Positions 1 to 10,300 of a DNA stretch of 64,000 nucleotides are shown here, one piece after another. Origin of the DNA: Sphaerosporella brunnea (lineage: Eukaryota; Ascomycota; Pezizomycetes; Pezizales; Pyronemataceae). Every line of letters begins with the position of its first letter. Position 1 is the stretch's first letter. Location of the stretch: NCBI GenBank assembly GCA_008704415.1, contig VXIS01000268.1, positions 1 through 64,000 on the forward strand. Direction: 5' to 3'. The translations under genes were made by a program, and so were the position numbers. The notes below the pieces were generated by a model. The model was not told where the DNA came from. It was given only the letters and a program-made list of their open reading frames with translations, and made no database searches.

Positions 1-364
1 GTGTGTGGTTGTCTGGGAGGTGGTGATTCTGGCATCATGGCCGTCCGTGCCGCTGCAAACCCCGCCGCGTCATGGCGCGCGGTCAGAAACTTCGTCGCGA
101 CCCTCGGTCACACGCTTGTTCCGTTGTCTAGGTGCTTCACACTTGTGCATGCGCTTCTTCTTCGGACGGTCTCTTTGTGAGTGGCGGTTCGCAGGGGTCC
201 AAGGGAGCATCACTCAAGCTGGACACAGAATCTGACTCTGTAGCTGTGTCTGAAAAATTGTCTGAGCCAGCAATGGAGGTTGCTCTCGGCGTGAAGTTGA
301 GTAATGGCTACCTGGACCTTCTACATATTTATGCCGGGGGAATTGAATTGATAAGCCGCGACGA
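1..364. other. No gene recognised
   Basis: Only short overlapping open frames without recognisable domains or splice signals are present. The stretch borders the tail of the LINE fragment that begins at about 365. Confidence 0.5.
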
Positions 365-1050
365 CAGTCGATTTTTGTTTTAATCATATTGCATTTGGCC
401 GCTTGCGGCCATGGCATGTAAAATACAGAATCATCGCCGCCCCTAGGCACTGGTCCTACTCTGGGTTTCGCTCCTCCGAAGGAAAAAAAAACAAGGAAAT
501 CGTAGGTGTAGAAGTCATACCAAGGGAATTTGTAACATAGAAAAAGATACAGAAGCAGAAGAAACCGGTCTGAAATCAGTTGGCCACACTCGGCCACTTG
601 TGCTGCCCAAAAAGGCCATCACCGCCTCTGTGCAGCGGTCATCCGCCGACCGCCGTGTTCGTCTTGCGCCTCCTCTTTCCTCCCTCTCGGGTGGCCTCCG
701 CCACTGCTTTCCACAACACCCGGTGCTCGCTGCGCCATTTCCGGCATGTCTTGAGCAGGTGGTCTCTGGTCTGGGTCGGTCTCTGAGAGCAGAACCAGCA
801 TTTGTCATCCTGGCGGCGCCCTGTCCTGTGCAGGTACGGGGCCGTTGGAGCTTTCTGCAGCTGGAAGAAGCGTGCCGCCAGCGACTTCTTAGTCTTAAAG
901 GCGATTTTGTTGGTGTCTGTAATAGCCCTTTGGCATGCAGTGCTTGGTGAGCCAGGCTCCTCGGTGTTGACGTTTGGCTTGCGTGACTGCCCTGGCGATG
1001 TGAGCGATTGAGGTGGTGGCAAGAACCTCAAGGAACGCAGTCGGGGTGCG
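365..1050 (-). mobile_element. 5'-truncated, dead Tad-type LINE (3' end of ORF2 plus 3'UTR)
   Basis: The minus-strand frame encodes the C-terminal tail of a fungal non-LTR retrotransposon polyprotein. It shows a conserved block ending ARFFQLQ, then YLHRTG, then a zinc knuckle C-x2-C-x8-H-x4-C (CWFC...H...C, about 730-790), followed by a KRRRKTNTAV run. After that run the frame stops and the peptide resumes in another frame as ADDRCTEAVMAFL, so a small deletion has broken it. The 3'UTR carries a GGCCGCAAGCGGCC palindrome and ends ATTAAAACAAAAA near 370. The reverse transcriptase part is absent, so the copy is 5'-truncated, as is typical for LINEs. The same 3' tail recurs at 4400-4487. Family placement rests on the tail motif; the exact 5' limit is unclear. 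Confidence 0.72.
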
Positions 1051-1102
1051 ACGTCAGTCGAACGACGTAGATATGAAAGAATAAAATCGACGAGGATTAA
1101 AT

Positions 1103-1408
1103 TCAAGCGGTGCATGACCGAGACCGCACGTCCACACTGCACTTGCTGTTCTTCAAACCTGTCGCAAGTACAAGCATGTTCTCCAAATCCACGAGAAAAC
1201 TGGCTTCGGCATGGGTTTGAGTGACCTTGGAAGCGCGCACACCAAATCCTACGACAGCATCCCAAGCGTGGATTCTTGGTTTGAAGCCCTGAAAAGTGCT
1301 GAACAACTCCCCTTGCTCTAGCACTTTGCTTTGGACTGTCACGCTCAAAAGGTTCGAACCCGCTGCATTAGAGCCCGCTGCATCCACGCCCGGATACACT
1401 GTTGCCAT
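1103..1408 (-). pseudogene. Possible N-terminal relic of a Mutator-like transposase
   Basis: A 101-residue open frame contains FSTFQGFKPRIHAWDAVV followed by a C-x-V-x-V-R stretch. This spacing loosely recalls the N-terminal DNA-binding region of FAR1/MuDR-like transposases. No catalytic domain follows; the LINE fragment lies immediately downstream on the same strand. It could equally be a chance frame. Confidence 0.22.
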
Positions 1409-2185
1409 TTTAACGGGTAAATTGCCGACCCGCGGGTAAGGGAAGTAGCAGAAGTAGCGAGATTAGTGACGGTGGGAGGGGGGTCATTGCAAGGCAATAA
1501 GGATCGTACGTCCGGCGGGTGCAGGGATGGGGTGAAGAAGGTAGTACGCCAAGAGGATGCGGGAATGCAGTGGAAGAGGTCCTACATTCAACGGGGATTG
1601 ACGTTCACGGAATGGGTGATGTGGTGTCCTGGACAACTCAAAAATTCGGTGGTATCCTGCGCTTTTCAAAGGTTGCGGGGTCGTATGCTGGACATATGCC
1701 GTTTTTTGTTTTGTTTTGTTTTGTTTTGCGGGAGGCGTGTAGCTAGAAGGGGGTTTGTATTCACGCGCAGGAGCAAGCGGCTTGAGCTTGAGGGTCGGCG
1801 GAGGAGGAGGGGCCATTGGCTACTCGGGGGTGCAAAAGGGGGGGGGTATCCTATACATACCTAGGTCTAGGTATATATACATACCGCCGTGTTTGATATT
1901 ATGCGGTCGTCGTCGACTGCACATATCAGCGAGCGACCAACTACAGCCACGGAAAAAAAAGACAACCACAAATCCACTAATACAAACGACATCCGCATGC
2001 TGCACCGCGCCGTCCATCCCATCACGCTCACGGCGTCAACTAACTAAATACCCCAAGCGAGAAAGCGGAAAGAAGTGACTTATGGTGTACGCAGTCTGCT
2101 CGTGCGGCCGGCGGAATCATTGAGCATCACGTGCCGCTCATGGTTAGGGTTACATTTTCAACGTGTCGAGGTGGCGACGTTGAAT
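1409..2185. other. Intergenic, nothing recognised
   Basis: No frame with codon structure or domain signal was seen. A TTTTGTTTTG microrepeat lies near 1705-1730 and a G-rich run near 1835. Confidence 0.4.
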
Positions 2186-2640
2186 TCAGCAGCAAATACC
2201 CCCAACTTGACGAACTTTTTTTACAGCCTGAGGTCCCTCTGGCGCTGCGAGCGAGAGTGCTGACCTTTTTGCGGCGATTTCAAACGTGCCAGTCCTCAGG
2301 ACGACGTTGAGCACCGGCCATGGCTGGAGATAGCCGATGCCCTGCAAGGAAGCAACGAAGCGGCAAGGCCGCACAATAGGAAGCGCTAGAAGCTTTTGGT
2401 GGCCGCTGTGGACGTCGATGAGCTCGCGTTTGACGACATTTTGGACGAGTCGAGACCTGGGCGGCCGGAGCGTATGCCTAAAGGGGGCTCCGGAATCGGA
2501 GGCCCGGGGGAAGCTCGCCTTGCCGATGTGACGTTTGCAGAGCTGGCAAAGGCGTTGTGTATTCACCGGACAGACGTGGACTGAGCTTTCCCAAGACCTT
2601 ATTGACCGCCAGTGCGCAGATTTCCACAACAAGTGTCGGC
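2186..2640. other. Decayed coding-like remnant
   Basis: On the plus strand a protein-like segment (VDVDELAFDDILDESRPG..., 2396-2584) is interrupted by stops on both sides, with peptide-like sequence in other frames upstream. It resembles an old coding relic but matches no family I recognise. Confidence 0.2.
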
Positions 2641-3338
2641 TGGTATTAAAGTATCACGGGAAGAACTGTTTTAGTGGGTAGCGGTGAGTACACCTTGGTC
2701 GAGGCGAGGTGGTCGCGGCGGAGCCAAACAGGCCAGCGTTCACGACACAGGCAATGGTTGATTTTTGGACAAACCAGAACAGGGTTTGTTTTCGCGTATC
2801 CTTCCTACTGCACCAATTTGTTGTTGAGATAATGGGGGGGCGCTTTTGGGTAGAAATAACTCTTGCCCTGAGCGGCATGTGATGCTCAATGATGAGGGTA
2901 AAAAACAAAAAAAGGCGACCGTAAAGGCTCAGCATGCAGCCCCCCGGACAGATAGATAGATAGAAAAATCAAAACCCATGACGGCGAAGCGTCAGAGAAG
3001 AAGTTTATTTTTTTCATTTTCTTTATCTTGCCGAAACGAGAACAAAAAAAAAAAAAAAAAAAAAAGTTTTTAGAGAACGAAACTTTGTGTGGTGCAAACA
3101 CCGTTTTCATGCACTGAAAAAACCCAAAAAAAAAAAACAAAAAACCCAATCAATCAATCTGTGGATATAAAAACTTTTTTTCAAAGTGAGAGAGACAACG
3201 ACAAAAAAAAAAAAAAAAACACAAAAACACAAAAACAAAAAAACGAAGCAAATTGAAGGTGGAAGGCGGTTTTTCGCAAGGCGATTTGACCCTCCCCCCT
3301 CCCCCCGATACAAAAAGAAAGTGACTTTCGCAACGGCC

Positions 3339-3376
<38 letters not shown>

Positions 3377-4330
3377 TTTCTTAATCTGCCGCCAGAAATG
3401 AAAAGATTCCAGATAGGTACCTCGTCGTTTATCTTTCCGCACGGCCGGAGCAAATTCCTGTAAATCGCGTGCACGCTACATAGATAGAGAGAGCAGAGCG
3501 TAAACAAGAAAAAAAAGCTGCCATGGCCTCGCTCACTCCCTCGTCGCGCGATCGGAGTCCAGCTTGCGCGTTGCATTACCACAGACACTCGGCTTGCCGG
3601 ACACACACACCTTCGACAACCACACTAACCGCCCGGAAATGCCAAGCCTGTGCGTTGGCACACCGAAAACCCCGCACACTTTGGCTTCACGATGTTTTTG
3701 TGGTGTGTGTGTCCGCTCTACCAGGCGAGGTAGAGTGTACGGTTTCGATTCAACAACTCATTTGCCCCCGCGATTCGCTTGCTACCACTCAGTATTAACC
3801 TCAGCCGATAGTCCGCATGGCAACTCGTCGGAATGAACGTTTAACGCCAGTTAGCAAGGCGATAGCGCTTGCAGTGAGCCCCCCATCGAGACGGAACGGA
3901 ACTATATCGTGCGAAGCGAGCGAGCGATAACTCCTGAGCGTGTGCGCGTATACCAATCGACCTAAGTCCGCAACCCGGCAATGAGTGGGGCCCCCTCTGT
4001 GGGTAGACAGAGGCACCTAACCCCCACAAATCGCAGTCGCCGGTAACTTGGACTCTTCCGGTGCCCCGAGCGGGGCCGATTGTAGTGTGGGGATCATGGT
4101 TTTAGGCAGCAAAGAGACCACGTTCCAGAGGGTGAAACATCCCCGACATCGAGGGCACAGCGATGTTTGAGATCTTTCGGGCGTTAGAAGCGGGCGTGCA
4201 TCTGGGCGGAGGAATGCACATGGTAGTGGGTCGGTCGGGGAGGGAGCACGTCAAGTCGATATAGGGATCACTTTCACTGAAGGGTTGGAGGAGGTCTTTT
4301 GGGGTTTTCGATTCACTCTTTTCACTGAAA
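2641..4330. repeat. Low-complexity zone with long A/T tracts
   Basis: There are A tracts of 22 (3044-3065) and 17 (3203-3219), a T tract of 33 (3343-3375) and a GATA/TAGA microrepeat near 2951. Apparent ORFs here are poly-K or poly-F artefacts. No gene is supported. Confidence 0.6.
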
Positions 4331-4456
4331 ATTTCCTTGAGAGAGCCGCCAGGCCAGGCACGCCCGTCTGTAGGCCCGTGAGGCCTAAGGGTAGTCTGTT
4401 TCTCTCCTGTATGTATATGTCATGGCCGCAAGCGGCCGAATACATTATGATTAAAA

Positions 4457-4487
<31 letters not shown>
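4331..4487 (+). mobile_element. LINE 3' tail with 30-base A tract
   Basis: The sequence runs from an AGGCCTAAGGGTAGTC-like block through ATGGCCGCAAGCGGCC and ATTATGATTAAAAC into A30 (4458-4487). The reverse complement of 365-420 carries the same palindrome and the same ATTAAAAC ending, so both are 3' ends of one LINE family in opposite orientations. No coding part is retained. The left boundary is approximate. Confidence 0.6.
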
Positions 4488-4489
<2 letters not shown>

Positions 4490-4558
4490 GGCTTGCCGGG
4501 ATGACGGGATGGATTAATAGGTGCAGGCATAGTCGGTTGCGGCTGGGCCCTGTTTGTA

Positions 4559-4980
4559 CTCGCGCGGCCGAGTGCCAAGCTCCGGATTTTCTGATTGGCC
4601 CGCAGAACAAAAAACCGCGAAAATAGAAACTCGGCCGTCAAAATTCATCGTAAATGAGAAGCTCCCACTTGTAGTCAAATTCGTCGCAAAAAACGCGATC
4701 CAGCACGTCCCGGAGGGGTAGCTGGGAGGGGAGTGGGAGGCTGATGTGTGGCGTTGTGTGGCAACGCTGGATATTCAGCATCACCGTTTCAACTCTCTCA
4801 ACATCATGACGGCCCAGCAAGCCCTCCAAGACGTGCTAGATAGCGTTTTTTGCGATGGATCTGGCCGCAAGTGGAAGCTTCCAATTTACGATGAATTTTG
4901 ACGGCCGAGTTTCTATTTTCGCGGTTTTTTGTTGTGTGGGCCAATCAGAAAATCCGGAGCTTGGCACTCGGCCGCGCGAG
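4559..4980. mobile_element. Fold-back MITE with ~150-bp TIRs, TA-flanked
   Basis: The first and last roughly 150 bases are inverted copies. The left end begins CTCGCGCGGCCGAGTGCCAA and the reverse complement of the right end begins the same. Identity continues through AAAACCGCGAAAATAGAAAC and GTCAAAATTCATCGTAAA, and weakens toward about 4717 and 4822. A TA dinucleotide lies on each side (4557-4558 and 4981-4982), as expected for a Tc1/mariner-type target duplication. There is no transposase gene in the roughly 100-base centre, so it is non-autonomous. Confidence 0.85.
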
Positions 4981-4983
4981 TAC

Positions 4984-6019
4984 GTAGCTAGCGATAGATA
5001 CGTGCAATGGCAATGATTTAAAACAAAAAGCGCGTTGCATTGCCTCTTTCCAGATGAGTGCCACGGTGTAGTCCCGGACCCCCGGTAACAACAACGCATA
5101 GTGGCTGTCAAGTGTCAACAATAGTGATTGATGCCACTCCGTTTGCAAACCAAAAACCAATCAAGACAACCACCAACGAAAACACAGTTGCCGTGCTCTG
5201 CGCCAAGAGTTGGATCAAAGATTGCGAGTGATTGATAGGCAGTACCTACCTACCTACCGGCGGGGCCAACCAGAAGTTTGTCCGCTGACACCCACTTGAC
5301 GCTGGAAACAAGCACGCGTTTTTACAAGTAAGTAAACAAAACAAACCGCAGCAGGAGCCTCGCCTCCCCCGGGCCCCCGACCGCCGCTCTCCACTTTTGC
5401 GGGCCGCCGGCGCAACTGCATTTGCGAGAGAGAGCGATCGGATGTTCAAAACACGCGCCGCCGCGCGCTCTCGATCTCGATTTACGAATCCAGCGCGCTC
5501 ACGGCCAGAATCCTCTGGATCAAGTGTATGGGGCACATCATTCTTAACTTAATGTATGACACAAGCGGGTAACAGACTCCACAACCCCTCCCGCCGCCCT
5601 CTCCCCTCCCCCCTAAAAAAAAAAAAAAAAAAAAAAAAAAAACACAAAAAATGTAGAAGCCATCAAAATTCCACCGCCACCAGCACGACCATCAGCCGGG
5701 GCGGAACTATGCAAGCGGGACATTCGCGATCACTCTCCCTCGCACAGCGGAGCTAACCCAGTGGCGCGCACTCCACCGCGGAAAAAGAAGAAGCGGCACT
5801 GGGGGGATGCGAGGTTATGTAAGGTTAGGATAGGATACCTATTCGATACGTGTACGTGCCCGCCACGCCACGCAAAAACCACCTCCGCACGACCGATCCG
5901 CACTGACCCATGCATGTACTGGCGCCTGTAACTCTTTTTTTTTTTGTTTTCTTTCTTTCTTTCTTTTTTTTCGTTGCGGATTCTTGATCTTTGATGCGAC
6001 GGAACGAAGGGAAAGGGGG

Positions 6020-6050
<31 letters not shown>

Positions 6051-7367
6051 TCGGCAGTACAGTACATGGGTCAGAGCGAATTGGGGGTTTGGACGTGAAT
6101 GCTGGCGGCGGCGGCGGCGGGGTGCCCGGTGTAAAGGCGCACGCGTCGGTGGGGGGAAGAAGGGGAAGAAGAAGAAAAGCACGAAAGGAAGGAACCGAGA
6201 TCTTATAGCCTGGCAAAAAGAGGGTTGTGCGCTAGTGGTTGGGGTTGCGGCGGTTTGGGTTTGCTGTGCGTTGATGTCACAGCATTCCTCGCCAGCATTC
6301 CATCCTGCTCGCCATCCGGTGCCAGTCAATCCATATCAACATATCAACAATCAATATCAAAGCACGACCTACATGCAGGTTTACGCAACGACACACAACG
6401 GCACGCAAACGCTCTCACCCAACAACTCCCCACCGAGAAAACCCCCCCCCCCCCCAATCCCCGCCAAAAAACACGCCCCTCGCACAAAAAGCCCAACCAC
6501 AAGCAACAATGCTCCAGTTATCATTACGAGTGGCCGCTAGAGCGTTTGGACCGTGCGATCACTCGATAACCCACTTTCTGCCGCCAATCCTGCAACTGGT
6601 GAAACCGAACCGGAGCATGCGTATTTCTCCGAGCCCGGAAACCGGGCATCATCCGGCGACATGGATCCCGTACGATTGCGTCGTGAATTCTCCGCCGGAG
6701 GTGGGGATTGAATTGTGACATGTACGAACACCCCTCCCGATGACCGCCTCATTGCGTTGCCCATTATCTACCCCCCGCCCAAGTACCAACCCCACACCAC
6801 CGTCACCAATCACTCCGCCAGCAAGCGCTGTGCTACGATGCCATAGTTACGGGGAAACACCCACCCACGCATCCACACTCAGTCGCACAGCATTTCAATT
6901 CTCACTTCTTGATTCCGCTCCCCTCCCACACAACCAACCCCACCCCCCCAAGTAAAACAAAAAAAAAACCTGGCAAGCACACAATACTAAAACCATATTT
7001 ACGAAAAGAATAGAAAGAAAGAACGAAAGAATCGAAAGAAAACCATGTAGTAAAGAAGTAGGAAAAAATAAAAACAAAAATGAATAGAAAGAAACAAACC
7101 AAGAGAAGCCATGTACTCTAGTAAAAAGAAATAAAACAGTAAGAAGTAAGGTCAGTTTTATCAATCAGTAAAAGTAGTAAGCCTAAGGAAAAACAATGGA
7201 GTAAAGAAACATCAAAAAAAAAACCGAATCGAATGGAGTCACAAGGTAAGGAAACCAACAAAAGAGCGACAAAAGACGAAAATCACAAAAGAAAAGAAAA
7301 CAAGCCCACGGGTATACCCAACCGCCCTACAAACCAACCAGAACTCCCAAACAAGCCCTCTATACTA
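4984..7367. other. Intergenic, purine-rich and homopolymer-rich, no gene supported
   Basis: There are A tracts at 5615-5642 (28) and 6020-6046 (27), a C tract near 6440-6455, and a GAAA-rich stretch at 6955-7260 that is presumably the 3' flank of the DOCK gene. A 69-codon plus-strand ORF at 6509-6718 starts with a mitochondrial-presequence-like MLQLSLRVAARAF, but it has no other support. Confidence 0.45.
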
Positions 7368-10300
7368 CTACTCCTCCTCCTCAATGCCTCCGGTACTCCT
7401 GCTCTTCTCCCTCTCCCTCTTCGCCAAATGCAGCTGGCTCCATCGCCTCCTGACCGACCCCATGCCCTTCTCCAAGCGGCCCTTCCGCTCGCGGTCCGGC
7501 TCGTCGTCGCGATCCCTGCCCCATCCGCTGCGAGAGCTCTTCCTGCTGCGGCTGGTGCTGACGCTGCCGCTCCTGCTGCGCGAGCCCTCGTTGAGGCTGA
7601 CGTCGTCCTCAGGCGGCGGCGGCGGCGGTGGGAGCGTGGGGCGGTAGCTAACGACGACTTCCTTGGCCGATCCGTTGCCGAAGATCATACTGCCTAGCCG
7701 CCCGGTGCGGATGCTTTTTTCCGTGCCTGTGTCGGAGCGGACGCTTTCGGAGCGGTGCAGTTGCTGGTGCGGCGCGGCAGACAGAGGGGTCGGGTGCTCG
7801 TCGACCGGCGGCGGCGGCGAGGGCGAGGGCTGCGGCTTCCACTGGCCGGGCGGGATGCTAGGCGTGGCGAGGGGCTGAGGGGTGGCCTCGGCGAGTTCCC
7901 TGCGGAAGGTAGCTTCGAACGCTTTGACGCAGTTGGCCTGGACGGGTCTGAGGTGATCCGGCACCAGGCGGCCGTGGGTGCCGAGTGCTTTCTTGATGCA
8001 GGCGACGTGTTCTGCCAGTACTGTCCGCAGCGCCTCGCGGAGATCTTCCTTGGTTTCGTGTTCTTCCAGAAGAAGCCGTGTGGACGCGACTGACTTGTTG
8101 GCGTCTACCGCGGCCGTGAGCAGGAGGCTGAACGGGGAGATGTCGGGGATCGATTTCGCCTCCGCGAACTGCCGCTCTATCGTTTGTAGCTCCCGCGTGC
8201 GGCGGAGGATCTCTTCTATCGCGCGCTCCACAGGGGAAACACCGACGATCACCGTGTCCAGCACTTCGCTGCGCTTCAAGATAGCTGGGAACGGCTCCAC
8301 CGTGATGAAAACCGTCCTCTCGGTCCACGCGTCCAACGGCACATCCGGAGTAGGGGTAGCAACAGAGAACGCGCGGACTCCGCGCTTGGCGAGATAGTCG
8401 CGCACAGAGGGCGGCACTCTCTGCTTCCGGTAGGCGGGAATGGCATAGTTGATCTCGGGGTTGACGGGAAGAATGTGAATATACTGTCCCTCGACACTGT
8501 CAACACGGCCATCAACCAGCTGCGCGGAAGGATGCTGCATCAGCATGCGGTCTGCAAACATCTGCGGCCCCTCATACGGCCCAGCTTGGACCACAAACTG
8601 CCGCTCCCTCAGGCCAGCCGGGAATCCCATCCCGTAGTAAGCCACGCGGTAGAACTTCGGCTCAGGGCGATTGCCCTCCAAGATCGACTCCTGCAGCTTC
8701 GCCATAGCCCTGTGGCATCTCGCCAGTTTCTGGTACTCAAAGACGGTGTGCTCGTAGTTCTCCGCCAGCTCGCGGTAGGTATCCAACGCGAGCTCCCAGC
8801 TGCGGCCGTCTTCAAAGTACCCAATCATCTCCAAAAACAGCTGTTCTCTTCTCTCAAACGCCGTCTGTTCGGGTAACTTCGGATCCGTCAGCGCCGGTAC
8901 TCGCTCGTTCACATCCCAGGTGTAGAGATCCGCATGCAATCTGAGTGACAGCGCAGCTTCGACGAGGTTGTTAGCCTGCAGCTGGACATTAACCAACTGG
9001 TGCACGTAGCGGATAAACATATCCTCCTTGCGCATATCCTTGAGGAATTCCATCAGCCGGAGGGTATCCATGATGTGGTACGCCTCTCCGAGCGGCGTGT
9101 TGTGCACCGCAACCAGCAGATCCAAAAACTCATCCACGGTGCGCAGCAACTGGCCAACCGTTTCGGAGAGCGGATCATCGGGAGTGAGAGAAAGCGGCTT
9201 AAACAGCTCGATCAGATCGGCGATAAACAGCTTCTGCGTAATGCTCTCGGTGAGGCGTTTGCTCTTGAAAAGCCGGTCGAGACTCTGCACCCATTAGCCA
9301 TGCTCGATCACCCACGAGGGGAATACCCACATCGATCATCTCCGCCTGTATCACGCTGAGATCCTGGCTCAACGTCCACTCGCTGACAACCATTGTCTGC
9401 AGCACCTCCACGGCAACGCTCCTCAAGCCCTCGTGCACGCTCAAGCACAACTCCACTATCGGTGCGACGAGGCCAGGCACATACTGGACCTGATAACCGC
9501 CCATCTTCTCGATGCCGAACCGCCTCTTATCCTCCGGGCTGGTCTCCCATCCTATGGCCTCCCACGTTCTCCTCAACAGGTCCGCACCGACTTCTCTCAC
9601 GTCTCCGGCAACCTTCCACACCGCCCTCCGCTTCTGCTCCGGGAAGGTCTCCAGCGCAAGGGCATCGCTCCCGACCAGCGTCAACAGCGTCGAAAAGAAC
9701 GCCTGCCAAAGCTCCATGTTGAATTTATCGGCGTCGTCCGGGTCCGGTAGGAAAGAGTCGACCAGGATCCCCGCTAAATTCTCGAGCGTACGCATGGTGC
9801 TCTTGTGCTGGTAGATGTGCACGCTCAACCAGTTCGCGGGGAAAGCGCCGCACTTGAGGATGCTCATGTGCACGTTGAGCGTGTCCATCAGCAGGGTGGC
9901 CAACTCGTCTTCAGGAAGCACCAAGTGCAAGCTGGTGGGAACGTTCGACATCGCCGCGAGCACCGCCGAAAGCTCTATCAATGCTTCGTCAAAGACTACC
10001 GGCGGTCCCGAAAGCGGCTTGGTCGGGAAAGGATACGCCTTCGGGAACAGCAAGCTGAAGGAGTCCCTAGCGCTGAGCCCGGTGGCCTCGATGCAGCGAT
10101 ACGACTCCACGATCTTGGGAATATACTCGGACACCTCTTCGCCGAGCTCCTCCACCTGCTCCGCGATAACACTGCAGCAGAGCCGTACCTGCTCGCGCCA
10201 CTGCTGGGTAACGTCGAAAGTCCTTCCCCAGTGCGGTTCCAGCCACCTGACGGTGTTCACCGTCAACGCGCGTCGGTCCTCAGGCTGCGAGAAGAGGTCG

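Noticed and set aside
3107..3606. ORFs of 87-141 codons around the A/T tracts
   Set aside because: They consist mainly of Lys or Phe runs from homopolymers and have no domain content.
5008..5036. ATGATTTAAAACAAAAAG resembling the LINE 3' end
   Set aside because: It lacks the GGCCGCAAGCGGCC palindrome and any poly-A tract; the match is too short.
6509..6718. 69-codon ORF with a mitochondrial-presequence-like start
   Set aside because: Only the first 14 residues look meaningful; overlapping frames on both strands are of similar length and no splice sites or conserved motif follow.
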